Assembly: GCA_014728085.1 (NCBI GenBank)
Contig: WJMF01000049.1
Span: 1 to 36,997, forward strand
DNA length: 36,997 bases
Source of the DNA: Candidatus Zhuqueibacterota bacterium
GTDB taxonomy: Bacteria > Zhuqueibacterota > Zhuqueibacteria > Residuimicrobiales > Oceaniaggregativiventaceae
Direction: 5' to 3'
The notes beneath the pieces were generated by a model, which was given only the letters and a program-made list of their open reading frames with translations, had not been told where the DNA came from and did not search any database. This document shows positions 1 through 8,230 of this stretch, one piece after another. Numbering within the stretch: position 1 is the first letter of the stretch; each line of letters opens with the position of its first letter. Made by a program: the position numbers and the translations under genes.

Positions 1-1
1 A

Positions 2-349
2 AAGCATGTACCGGTAATCGAATGTCCGGATTCGGTCGAATCAAATGAAAATTTTGACGTCAGGGTTGGTTTGGGCAAAGAAGTGGCTCATCCCAATACC
101 ACAGAGCACCATATTCGCTGGATTTCGCTCTTTTTCCATCCCGAAGGAGAAAAGTTCGCCTACCAAATCGGTCAGTTTGAATTCGGCGCTCACGGAGAAT
201 CAGCCGGCGGTGCCAATGAAGGACCGGTTTATACCCATCACGTTGTAACCGTCGCCATGAAAACCACCAAAGCGGGTGTGTTGCACGCCCTCGCCTTTTG
301 CAACATTCATGGACTGTGGGAGAACAGTAAAAAAATCGATATGAGGTAA
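2..349 (+). CDS. Superoxide reductase (desulfoferrodoxin / neelaredoxin family), 5' end outside window
   Basis: This frame is open from the left edge, so the start codon and perhaps an N-terminal desulforedoxin domain lie outside; 115 residues are visible. It should reduce superoxide to hydrogen peroxide in the cytoplasm without making oxygen, using a mononuclear iron centre. The expected iron ligands are present: His in KHVP at the very start (its Lys is the usual catalytic lysine), His in VAHP, His in TEHH, and Cys and His in the C-terminal CNIHGLWE motif. Spacing and length after KHVP match the family. Whether it is a one-iron or two-iron enzyme cannot be decided from what is visible. Assignment is firm from the motif set. 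Confidence 0.93.
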   Translation, partial: KHVPVIECPDSVESNENFDVRVGLGKEVAHPNTTEHHIRWISLFFHPEGEKFAYQIGQFEFGAHGESAGGANEGPVYTHHVVTVAMKTTKAGVLHALAFCNIHGLWENSKKIDMR

Positions 350-379
350 ACATTTTCTACCTCGTTAGGTTTTTTGAAT

Positions 380-1479
380 ATGGATATATTTAAAAAGATA
401 GAGATACCAATCATTGCAACAGAAAAATTGCAGAATGTGTTTATATCCCTGCTCATCATCGTGGCGGCAATTACAGCAGGATTCATTATTCACGCGATTT
501 TGATCAAAATTCTATCGAAATGGAAAAAGCGCAGAGAGGCCGGCGCCAGAGGCCTGAAGATAAACATCGGATATCTTAAAGCGCCATTGAGAGCGCTTGT
601 TCCGGCTTTATGTCTTGTTTTTGTCTCTCCGGTTCTGCAATTCTCAGACCCGGTTACGGACTTTGAATCGGATTTTAAGTATCTGGATTATACTAACAAT
701 GGCCTGGCTGGGTATCCGGATGATTGCACTCCTCAAAGAAAGGCTGCAGAGCCGTTATCAAATCGATGTGAAGGATAATCTAAGCCCGGCAAATTCATAC
801 CCAGTTAAGGGTCGCTCAGCGTGTGATAAATGCCATCATCATTATTCTGGCTCTGGCGACGATTTTAATGACCTTTGATAAAGTCAAACAAGTCGGCGTC
901 AGTATACTGGCATCGGCCGGTATCATTGGTGTCATAGTCGGATTTGCCGCGCAAAAGAGCATCACCACCATCTTTGCCGGTATCCAGATCGCCATCACCC
1001 AGCCCATCCGCATCGAAGATGTGGTTATCGTTGAAAATGAGTGGGGATGGATCGAGGAAATTACCCTGACCTATGTGGTCGTGCGAGTATGGGATCAAAG
1101 ACGACTGGTGGTGCCGATCACCTGTTTTATCGAAAAGCCCTTTCAAAACTGGATCCGCTCCAGTGCCTGGATGCTCGGTACGGTTTACATCTATACCGAT
1201 TATACCGTGCCGGTCGAAAAAATACGGCAAAAGTTGTACGAGATACTGGAAACATCCAGGTATTGGGATCATAAAGTAAAGGTTCTGCAGGTGACCAATA
1301 CCACCGAACGCACCATGGAACTCCGCGCTCTGATGAGCGCACCGGATTCTCCCACGGCCTGGAACCTGAGATGCCAGGTGCGAGAGTCGCTATTGGAGTT
1401 TTTACAAAGCAACTACCCCTCCGGTCTGCCCCGGGTAAGACTGGAAACGGAGATTCAAAAAGAATCTTCGCAATCCTGA
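380..1479 (+). pseudogene. MscS-family mechanosensitive channel split by two frameshifts
   Basis: Three frames together give one MscS-type channel. Frame 2 (from ATG 380 to about 665) supplies the start and two N-terminal membrane helices. Frame 3 (about 665-783) supplies a third helix (LSIWIILTMAWLGI) and a loop ending DVKDN. Frame 1 (784-1479) supplies the fourth helix, the pore helix (ASAGIIGVIVGFAAQ), the beta domain (IRIEDVVIVENEWGWIEEI) and the C-terminal alpha/beta domain. No frame alone covers the protein. The second shift lies near 776-784, where reading on in frame 1 restores AR-QIHTQLRVAQ directly before the next helix. Either the gene is dead or the assembly has two indel errors; the remaining sequence is well conserved, which leaves sequencing error possible. 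A TTG at 374 is an alternative start. Confidence 0.85.
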
Positions 1480-1502
1480 TCATAAAAGAAGGAGAATTTG
1501 TT

Positions 1503-2048
1503 ATGAAACATTTTTATTTACCCCTGTCGTTACTCGCTCTTTTGATTGTCTTTATTATGGGTACCGGCTTGATCTCGGGCGAGGAAAAAAAGATGCCGTT
1601 CGGCGGAGAAAAAGATGTTGCCTTTGCAGAAAATATCTGGATGGCAATGAAGGGATACGAACAATGGCCCATGAGATCGGGATTTTATCAAGGCTCCTCG
1701 CCGCATGGAAAGGTTCTGAGACTCTATTATAACATGGTCAACGTCGACGACCAACACTACCATGTTATCGTCAAAGACAACTTTGGCGGCGAAGAGGCAA
1801 CGGTTAATAATGTTGCAAAAACCCCGAATGAGTATCTCGCTGCGGTTACCATTATGGTACAGCGCCGTCCCGGTTATGATCCCGACAACAACAACTGGTT
1901 TTGGGCGAAATACCTCGCTGACGGCTCACTCGACAAAAATGCCAAAGATATGAAACTGGCCGGACGGGTGGCCAAAGGGATGAATGCCGGTTGCATTGCC
2001 TGTCATGCCAAGGCCGGAGACAATGATTATATTTTCACAAACGATTGA
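1503..2048 (+). CDS. Cytochrome P460-like secreted c-type haem protein
   Basis: A 181-residue protein with an N-terminal signal or anchor segment (about residues 5-25, hydrophobic LSLLALLIVFIMGTGLI) and a single c-haem motif CIACH at residues 164-168, near the C-terminus. The region WFWAKYLADG before it is typical of the cytochrome P460 family, which binds a modified haem and in ammonia oxidisers oxidises hydroxylamine or detoxifies N oxides. The start ATG at 1503 is chosen because AAGGAGAA lies 6-8 nt upstream; the frame is open further upstream into the MscS gene but without homology. The real substrate here is unknown, as many P460-like proteins occur in organisms that do not nitrify. It starts 23 nt after the channel pseudogene. 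Confidence 0.8.
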   Translation: MKHFYLPLSLLALLIVFIMGTGLISGEEKKMPFGGEKDVAFAENIWMAMKGYEQWPMRSGFYQGSSPHGKVLRLYYNMVNVDDQHYHVIVKDNFGGEEATVNNVAKTPNEYLAAVTIMVQRRPGYDPDNNNWFWAKYLADGSLDKNAKDMKLAGRVAKGMNAGCIACHAKAGDNDYIFTND

Positions 2049-2294
2049 ACCGAAAAAATACAGAGCCATCACTTAACATCCGAGAAACCGTACCAGGAGA
2101 TTCAATCGAACCGATTCAGCTGCAGCAACATCACATCAAACCGAAAAAATCGATCTACGCAGGAATCCCAAAACATACGTCATGGCTTGCCGGCTTGTCC
2201 TGATGCGGTTTCTCTTTTTTTCACAGACCCCTATGCACTGCTATGATATACTCTGCAAATTCTTTTTAAAGCATAGATTTTAGGAGTATCGAAA
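2049..2294 (+). other. Intergenic region upstream of the symporter
   Basis: No gene is seen. A 9-bp inverted repeat, GAGAAACCG near 2082 and CGGTTTCTC near 2206, ends in a run of T. It could close a long-loop terminator for the P460 gene, but the loop of more than 100 nt makes this weak. A TATGATATACT stretch near 2242-2252 could be a -10 region for the following gene; no convincing -35 was found. Confidence 0.3.
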
Positions 2295-3713
2295 ATGATA
2301 CCTGTAAAACGTCTCTATCCCAAACCTCTCAAACACCTGAGTTCGCATTTGCTCTCCCTGGTCAAGGGAAGACTGTGGTTAAAAGTGCTGGTTGGGCTGG
2401 CATCAGGCATTGGTGTCGGCCTCATTTTCGGCGATCCGGTCAATCTGGTCGACAGTAAAACCGCTTCCATTGTCGGCGACTGGCTGGCATTACCCGGCCA
2501 GATATTCCTCACTTTGATACAGATGATCGTCGTCCCTTTGGTATTCGCTTCGGTCATTCGCGGGCTGACCTCAAGTGAAGATATGGAACAGTTGAAAAAA
2601 CTCGGTTCCAGGATCGTTCTCTATTTTCTCTTTACCACAACCATCGCCATTACCATTGGTGTCGGTATTGCGACGTTGATTAAACCGGGGAAATATGTAC
2701 AAACTTCGACCACTGCGATGCTTGAAAAAGGTGCAGAAACCATAGAAATCGATCCTGAAATTTCAGCAATGGAAGAGGAGGCCAGTGTCCCTGAGCTCAT
2801 CGTCGATATTTTGCCGGAGAATCCGTTGGTTTCCATGGTGGAAAAAGAAATGCTGCAAGTGGTACTGTTCGCCATCATTCTGGGACTGGCGATCACCGTC
2901 ATGGCTCCGGAACAGGCAAAGGTTATACTCGAGCTCCTCGGTGCCATTCAGGAAATCTGTATGACAGTGGTGCGCTGGGCGATGTTGCTGGCGCCATTCG
3001 CTGTTTTCGGTTTAATGGCGCGAATAACCATCAAGATCGGGCTCGATGCTCTACTGGGTATGGTAGCCTATGTTGGCACCGTTGTCCTCGGACTCTTAAT
3101 TCTACTGTTGTTTTATATGATTATCGTTACCTCCGTGGGCAGAAGAAATCCCTTTACCTTTCTAAGAAACATACGAGATGTACAGCTTTTAGCCTTTTCA
3201 ACCTCGAGCTCGGCCGCGGTGATGCCTCTATCGATGAAGACCGCTGAAGAAAAACTGCATGTGCGGCCATCCATTTCCCAGTTCCTTATTCCTCTGGGGG
3301 CCACCATCAATATGGACGGAACCGCCCTCTACCAGGGTGCAGCCACGGTCTTTCTGGCCCAGGTTTATGGTATCGATCTCGGCATTACCGCACTGCTGCT
3401 CATCATCGCCACTGCCGTGGGTGCCTCTATTGGTTCTCCCGCGACCCCTGGTGTTGGAATCATTATCCTGGCCACCGTGTTAAAAAGCGTTGGCATACCG
3501 GCAACGGGTATCGCCCTCATCATCGGTGTTGATCGTATTCTGGATATGAGCAGAACCCTGCTTAATGTTACAGGTGACCTCACAGCTTGTACAGTCATGG
3601 ACAAAATTGTCGGTGGCAAAAAAAGCAGAGAAGACGAACAGGCAGAAGAAGAGGAAATAGAAGAGCATCGTCGTCAAACGCGCGAAGATGTCGTTATCAG
3701 CGACAAAAAATAA
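2295..3713 (+). CDS. Sodium/proton:dicarboxylate (glutamate/aspartate) symporter, SDF/DAACS family
   Basis: A 472-residue inner-membrane secondary transporter that imports acidic amino acids or C4-dicarboxylates with Na+ or H+. All family signatures are present: the serine-rich hairpin (STSSSAAVMP, near residue 302), NMDGT at 339-343 (cation and substrate site), the second hairpin GASIGSPATPGVG, and the last helix DMSRTLLNVTGD. In that helix D417, R420, N424 and D428 match the substrate- and cation-binding residues of GltPh. The Arg at 420 favours an acidic substrate (glutamate, aspartate or dicarboxylate) over a neutral amino acid. A loop of about 45 residues (near 135-175) and a strongly charged C-terminal tail of about 35 residues are extra. 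TAGGAG lies 8 nt before the ATG. It appears to be a single gene. Confidence 0.93.
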   Translation: MIPVKRLYPKPLKHLSSHLLSLVKGRLWLKVLVGLASGIGVGLIFGDPVNLVDSKTASIVGDWLALPGQIFLTLIQMIVVPLVFASVIRGLTSSEDMEQLKKLGSRIVLYFLFTTTIAITIGVGIATLIKPGKYVQTSTTAMLEKGAETIEIDPEISAMEEEASVPELIVDILPENPLVSMVEKEMLQVVLFAIILGLAITVMAPEQAKVILELLGAIQEICMTVVRWAMLLAPFAVFGLMARITIKIGLDALLGMVAYVGTVVLGLLILLLFYMIIVTSVGRRNPFTFLRNIRDVQLLAFSTSSSAAVMPLSMKTAEEKLHVRPSISQFLIPLGATINMDGTALYQGAATVFLAQVYGIDLGITALLLIIATAVGASIGSPATPGVGIIILATVLKSVGIPATGIALIIGVDRILDMSRTLLNVTGDLTACTVMDKIVGGKKSREDEQAEEEEIEEHRRQTREDVVISDKK

Positions 3714-3769
3714 GATCAAAAGTATTTTGTGATCAAATATATTGAATGAAAAATTAAAGGAGGCTAGTG

Positions 3770-4207
3770 ATGAAAATTTCGAGTCCGTCATTTAAACACA
3801 AAGAAAGAATTCCATCAAAATATACCTGTGATGGCCAGGACATCAATCCGCCCCTCTCCATTGAGGAAATACCCGATGGAACAAGAGAGCTGGCCCTGAT
3901 CGTCGATGATCCCGACGCCCCGGCAAAAACCTGGGTGCACTGGGTTGTTTATCAGATTCCGGTTACTGATAAAATATCCGAAAACAGCGTTCCCGGAACA
4001 GAAGGCAGAAATGATTTTGACAATATCGGATATGGCGGACCCTGTCCCCCATCGGGTCAACACCGTTACTATTTTAAAATTTATGCACTGGATACAAAGC
4101 TCGAGCTTGAAGAAGGAATCGATAAAAGAAAACTGGAAGAATCCATGGAAGGTCATATTCTTGAAGAAGCTGAATTAATCGGTCTTTATAAAAAGAGCGA
4201 GGTTTAG
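3770..4207 (+). CDS. YbhB/YbcL family PEBP (Raf kinase inhibitor-like) protein
   Basis: A 145-residue cytoplasmic protein of the phosphatidylethanolamine-binding protein family. Seen motifs are DGQDINPPLSIEEIP near the N-terminus, LIVDDPDAP, the ligand-site WVHWVVYQIP, and the C-terminal GGPCPPSGQHRYYFKIYALD. These anion-binding pocket motifs are the family hallmark. The bacterial role is not established. ATG 3770 is preferred over GTG 3767 because the strong AAAGGAGG at 3756-3763 then has a normal 6-nt spacing. It lies 56 nt after the symporter gene and may be co-transcribed. Confidence 0.93.
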   Translation: MKISSPSFKHKERIPSKYTCDGQDINPPLSIEEIPDGTRELALIVDDPDAPAKTWVHWVVYQIPVTDKISENSVPGTEGRNDFDNIGYGGPCPPSGQHRYYFKIYALDTKLELEEGIDKRKLEESMEGHILEEAELIGLYKKSEV

Positions 4208-4331
4208 CGAAACTCAATCGACAAGGGTCGATTACCATCTGCGTATAGATATTGAGAGCGGGGTATTTTGAGCTTATTTATAATACATTACAAAAAGAGA
4301 ACCAAATCACATCAACTATCAAGGAGAATTT

Positions 4332-5324
4332 ATGCTCGATACAACTGTCGAAGCATTGGACAGGGATAAAAAAAGCGTCATCACCAGCAATGGAGAGGTT
4401 AAATTCGATTCCCTGCTTATCGCCAGCGGGGCTACACCCCGCACTCTTGATGTGTCAGGGTCAGATCTTAACCAGGTCAAAACTCTGCGCTCGCTTGCGC
4501 AGGCGGATGAAATCATTAAAGTCAGTGAAAACGCAGAACATGTCGTCCTGGTCGGCGCCAGCTTTATCGCTATGGAAGCGGCGTTTAGTCTCAATTCGAG
4601 AGGTAAAGACGTCACCGTCATCGCGCCGGAATCGATACCCTTTGAACAACTCTTTGGACAGGATATCGGAAAATTGATTCAAAAACAACATGAAGATAAA
4701 GGGATCCAATTCAAGCTCGGACACGGTGTTAAAAAATTCAACGGCAATGGCAGCATAGAATCGGTGACTCTCGATAACGGGGAGAATATCGAGACTGATC
4801 TGGTTATTGTCGGTATCGGTGTCAAACCGGCGACAGAATTTGTTTCCGGCCTGGACATGGACGACGAGGGTGGTATCAGGGTTGATTCCTCTTTTCGCGC
4901 GGCAGAGAATATTTATGCGGCCGGAGATGTGGCGCTGTTCCCCTTTTCCCTCACCGGAGAATCAATTCGTATCGAACACTGGCGTACCGCAGAGCAGCAG
5001 GGACGTATTGCCGCCATCAATATGGCCGGCGGCAAGGCCACCTATGACAGCATGCCCTTCTTCTGGACCGCTCAGCCCAACTTAAAACTCGGCTATGTCG
5101 GCCATGCCAGAGAATGGGACGATATCATCGTTGACGGCAGTATAGAGGACAAATCCTTTATAGCTTTTTTCGTCAAAAATAACAAGGTCATTGCCGTGGC
5201 ATCGTCACAAAGGGCACAGGAATTTCTCTCCATCGAAGAACATATGCGCACCGGTAGCATGCCTAAGGTGGAAAAACTCGAAGGATATGATTGGCTGAAA
5301 AATATTCAGACAGCAGGTAAATGA
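4332..5324 (+). CDS. NAD(P)H-dependent flavin oxidoreductase lacking its N-terminal FAD-binding segment
   Basis: A 330-residue protein matching the C-terminal three quarters of AIF/rhodocoxin-reductase-type pyridine nucleotide-disulfide oxidoreductases. Present are the linker LLIASGATPRTL, the NAD-binding VGASFIAMEAAFSL (around residues 74-87), the second FAD-contact motif IYAAGDVALFP (D199) and the C-terminal dimer-type domain with WTAQPNLKLGYVG. Absent are the first GxGxxG FAD-binding motif, about 100 residues, and any Rieske domain that many relatives carry. Nothing resembling them is found in 4208-4331 in any frame. Yet AAGGAG at 4320-4325 sits at good distance from ATG 4332, so a protein could be made. 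Without the first Rossmann half it should not hold FAD normally. It is probably a truncated, non-functional gene. Confidence 0.8.
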   Translation: MLDTTVEALDRDKKSVITSNGEVKFDSLLIASGATPRTLDVSGSDLNQVKTLRSLAQADEIIKVSENAEHVVLVGASFIAMEAAFSLNSRGKDVTVIAPESIPFEQLFGQDIGKLIQKQHEDKGIQFKLGHGVKKFNGNGSIESVTLDNGENIETDLVIVGIGVKPATEFVSGLDMDDEGGIRVDSSFRAAENIYAAGDVALFPFSLTGESIRIEHWRTAEQQGRIAAINMAGGKATYDSMPFFWTAQPNLKLGYVGHAREWDDIIVDGSIEDKSFIAFFVKNNKVIAVASSQRAQEFLSIEEHMRTGSMPKVEKLEGYDWLKNIQTAGK

Positions 5325-5469
5325 ACAATTGAAAAAATAATACCTGGAGTTATATCAAAATTGAATTATATTTTCAATCTAGACCGTTCTGTTTCTCAGC
5401 ATTTCTTTGCAAGCTCGGCGTTTTAAAACATTCTCATATTTCAAATGATAACAAGTATCCATTTCAATG

Positions 5470-5498
5470 TTGATTTAAAAAATGTATTTGCATATTTT
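5470..5498 (+). promoter_or_regulatory. Candidate sigma70-like promoter of the NifX-like gene
   Basis: TTGATT at 5470-5475 and TATTTT at 5493-5498 are separated by 17 nt, in an AT-rich stretch 55 nt upstream of the start codon. The sequence fits but the background is AT-rich, so chance is possible. Confidence 0.4.
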
Positions 5499-5552
5499 AA
5501 ATAAAAGCACAAATAAACTTTAGAGTTAAGCAATGAAGGGGAGATTTATATT

Positions 5553-5873
5553 ATGAAAATCGCTGTAAGTGCTACGGGTGGATCAAAAGCCGCCAAAGTC
5601 GAGTCCCGTTTCGGACGCTGTGCTTATTTTGTTATCGTTGATTCTGAAACCATGAAATTCACCGCCTTTACCAATCCGGCCGGCAATGCGCCCGGCGGCG
5701 CCGGTCCGGCAGCGGTGCAGGAAATTCACAAACACGGCGCCGAGGTGGTGCTTACCGGCCAGGTTGGTCCTCAGGCGGAACGCGCCCTGCAGGCAGCGGA
5801 TATAAAAATTGTAACCAATGCCGGCGGCACGGTGGAAGAAGCGGTAAAAACATATCTGTCCACCGGTGCATAA
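5553..5873 (+). CDS. NifX/NifB C-terminal-like dinitrogenase iron-molybdenum cofactor family protein
   Basis: A complete 106-residue protein of the family that binds Fe-S or FeMo clusters (RNase H-like fold). Recognisable are the first strand MKIAVSATGG, VESRFGRCAYFVIVD, the NPAGNAPGGAGP loop, and VVLTGQVGPQAERALQAADIKIV with the closing GTVEEAV. Stand-alone members occur widely in anaerobes that do not fix nitrogen, and no nif gene is seen here, so a role in nitrogen fixation should not be assumed. AAGGGGAG lies about 9 nt before the ATG. Confidence 0.92.
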   Translation: MKIAVSATGGSKAAKVESRFGRCAYFVIVDSETMKFTAFTNPAGNAPGGAGPAAVQEIHKHGAEVVLTGQVGPQAERALQAADIKIVTNAGGTVEEAVKTYLSTGA

Positions 5874-6314
5874 ATCGCCTTGTGCAATAGCATCCCAAAA
5901 TGGCAGGGCAAAAGAGCCCTTACTAATGGCGCAATCTTGTTTATGAATAAGCTTTTGCATCCGGTTCAACAGCAAAGCGGCGGAATGGGTTCCGGCACAT
6001 ATCAAGCCGGCTATTCCCAGGCCGGCGCTTTTCTATACCTTTTTATGTTTGAATATTCTTACCTGACAGCAGCCGCTTGCTTGAAAATATCGAATTATCC
6101 TTTTTCACACTTTTGCCCTATTGCTCAAAAAATTGCGCTTTTGTCTTGAATTTAGAAACCAAGATTGCAACGTTGCATTATCAATCCAACGATACGAAAA
6201 ATTTCTTTCCCGAAATGACCCGGCCACGCTTTCAACAAAAGGACAGATCATGCAGAATTCATTCAAAATTGCGTATTCGGCGAAATCCTTACCCGGCTGC
6301 AGGAGGAGACAACG
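5874..6314 (+). other. Non-coding or decayed stretch after the NifX-like gene
   Basis: About 440 nt with only short overlapping frames and no recognisable protein. The frame read from about 6244 (DHAEFIQNC...) runs in register into the next open frame, which suggests that the following ORF is the 3' part of a longer, decayed gene. No RNA gene or repeat was recognised. Confidence 0.35.
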
Positions 6315-6662
6315 GTGTTAAATTCACTCTGCGACGGCAGCGGAGGCTATATCGGTTCGTTTAACGAATCGACCCTGATTATCGGCCATTCGATGATAAA
6401 AACACAGGTCAGTGCACGCGATCAGTCGGTATTGCTGGGATTGTTTTCCTCGTTTACCGATATGAAAATCAATGCTGATGAAAGCGCGATCATGCTCATA
6501 GCCAATACCTTGCGCCTTGCCGACCAACGAGCCCACAGCAAAGCGGCTATCATCGCATCCTGTGGAACGGTACCGATGCATAAAATCGAGCGCTGCCTGC
6601 CGGTATCTATTACAGCCGGCTGCACAGCAACGGCCTTGTTCGTATCATCAAACTGGTCATGA
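6315..6662 (+). CDS. Uncharacterised 115-residue ORF, possible 3' remnant of a decayed gene
   Basis: GTG 6315 is preceded by AGGAGG at 6301-6306, which looks like a good ribosome site. However, the same frame is open upstream and those bases also read as codons (LQEETTVLN). The N-terminal two thirds has a helical, amphipathic look (DMKINADESAIMLIANTLRLADQRA). The last 25 residues are odd and Cys/Thr-rich, while an alternative frame at the very end (GIYYSRLHSNGLVRI) looks more protein-like. This hints at a frameshift near 6600. I do not recognise a family. It converges on the minus-strand gene ending at 6686. Confidence 0.35.
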   Translation: MLNSLCDGSGGYIGSFNESTLIIGHSMIKTQVSARDQSVLLGLFSSFTDMKINADESAIMLIANTLRLADQRAHSKAAIIASCGTVPMHKIERCLPVSITAGCTATALFVSSNWS

Positions 6663-6685
6663 TTCACTAAAGAGAACCGTTGTTT

Positions 6686-8194
6686 TCACGGCACATTGCA
6701 TTTCCAGCCGGCCTCGGCACCAATACGCCATAATTGTGCATCCTCTTCCGCCACATCACCATCGAGTGATACATCCGCATGCGCATAACCCGGTCCGGAT
6801 TGCTGCCCGATATACCACACCACATAATCCCTGCTGGTGAGATGGCCATCACCGTTACAATCGCCTGCAATAGCGCCGTAAATACCGGCTTTAAGTTCAA
6901 TCTGACTTTTCGGGCCATAACTCTGCTCCGCAGCGCTGTAAAAATCATATACAAAGAGGGTGGAACAACTCAACGCCGCTGTTTGCCGGCTCATGATATC
7001 GAGGTGATTACGGCTTTTTACAACGATATGATAATCACCGTCCACGATACCGCTGAACACCAGGGTATCGGCGCCGTTCGAATCGCAGATGCTTCCATCC
7101 CTGCGCAAAAAAGCGCTCTTGTTGTCGACAACGGTCTGTCCATCGGATTGTCGCAGCTGTACCAGAACCCAATCGACAATATCGGCTGAATCAGCGGGAA
7201 AGGCGGATAAAGCATCGGGATCTTCGCCAAACGGGGAATCACAAGGTAACAGATCCTGATTCATGAGATCAGTACGCATGCTGTCACCATTGGCGTCATA
7301 GGGGCCTTGCAAAAAAGCGTTGACCTGCAGCTGTACCCCGTCAGCCGGCGGTCCGTTCCAGCCGCCGAGGCGGGCCCATAACCACCAGGCGGCATAGGCT
7401 TTTTGATTGGCATTGAGCGGCTGGCTGTGAGCCGATCCGCACGAATACCAATCCACACCCTCGGTATGGCTGTTTTGCCACTCGATAGCCCAGTTACCAC
7501 CGCTATAACTACAGTCATCATCGACGTACTGATCGCCAAAATAGGTACCATCCGGATCATAACACTCGATGTCATAAAAATCGTATAATACTTTGTTGTT
7601 CTCCCGACAAAAGTTGCGAATCTGCTGGTTTCGCTGGTGCAGAGTGCCGGACACCCCGGTGCCGTCAGCGTGACCGGTCATATAGACAAAGGTCACATCG
7701 GGATAATCCAGTTCCAGCTGCGCCATGGGATCGAGATAGCGATCGATCATCTGCTGTTCGCTATAGCCGGAAGCCTGTCCGCACCATGACCAGATAATGA
7801 CATTGACATCTGAATGCGATGGGTCATCCAGATAGATACGGGTTTCCTGTATCCAGTTGGGATAATAGCCACAATCGTGATCCAGCCAACCGCTGCCGTA
7901 TCCGTCTCCCTCTTCCAGATCGAGAGCACCGCCACTACCGCCGTTGTTGAATGCAAAAATATCATCCGGCAGGTCCAACCCTTTGCCGCCGTTGTTGGCA
8001 AACGCGATCAAACCCTGCATGCCGGTAATAAGCTGGCTGCCGTGTGAGGTATGGCCATAGCCAATGTGCAGAGATGCCCTGGCGTTTTCTATTGCGGATT
8101 GCGGGATTTGCGTAATGTCGGTACAATTGTGATCGATAATGATTTGGGAGAATGACAGAGTTGTTAAAATCAGGCAGAATAAAAAATATCGCAT
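6686..8194 (-). CDS. Secreted esterase-like protein with shared C-terminal module and dockerin-like repeats
   Basis: A 502-residue exported protein. GGAGGG just before ATG 8194 decides the start; an upstream in-frame TTG at 8215 is less likely. Residues 1-17 are a signal peptide (RYFLFCLILTTLSFS). Residues 20-285 form a domain with conserved-looking HIGYGHTSHGSQL, VIIWSWCGQASG and VYMTGHADGTG. These resemble an SGNH-type hydrolase arrangement (Ser in an early loop, Gly/Asn-rich blocks), but I could not assign the catalytic residues with certainty. From about 290 comes a ~150-residue beta module (FLQGPYDANGD..., VDWVLVQLR, VKSRNHLDIMS), then two EF-hand-like dockerin repeats (GDCNGDGHLTSRDYVVWY and DVSLDGDVAEEDAQLW, about 440-495). 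There is no NPFN sorting domain. It is the second gene of an operon with the upstream beta-helix gene (36-nt gap). Confidence 0.75.
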   Translation of the reverse strand: MRYFLFCLILTTLSFSQIIIDHNCTDITQIPQSAIENARASLHIGYGHTSHGSQLITGMQGLIAFANNGGKGLDLPDDIFAFNNGGSGGALDLEEGDGYGSGWLDHDCGYYPNWIQETRIYLDDPSHSDVNVIIWSWCGQASGYSEQQMIDRYLDPMAQLELDYPDVTFVYMTGHADGTGVSGTLHQRNQQIRNFCRENNKVLYDFYDIECYDPDGTYFGDQYVDDDCSYSGGNWAIEWQNSHTEGVDWYSCGSAHSQPLNANQKAYAAWWLWARLGGWNGPPADGVQLQVNAFLQGPYDANGDSMRTDLMNQDLLPCDSPFGEDPDALSAFPADSADIVDWVLVQLRQSDGQTVVDNKSAFLRRDGSICDSNGADTLVFSGIVDGDYHIVVKSRNHLDIMSRQTAALSCSTLFVYDFYSAAEQSYGPKSQIELKAGIYGAIAGDCNGDGHLTSRDYVVWYIGQQSGPGYAHADVSLDGDVAEEDAQLWRIGAEAGWKCNVP

Positions 8195-8230
8195 CGTCCC
8201 TCCGGTTTTTAACAAGATTTATTTTTTCTC

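Noticed and set aside
5553-5873. Nitrogen-fixation locus suggested by the NifX-like protein
   Set aside because: No nifHDK, nifE or nifN gene is near, and the family is common as stand-alone proteins in anaerobes.
5880-6149. 89-codon frame after the NifX-like gene
   Set aside because: Low-complexity start, no family resemblance, no ribosome site. Treated as decayed or non-coding.
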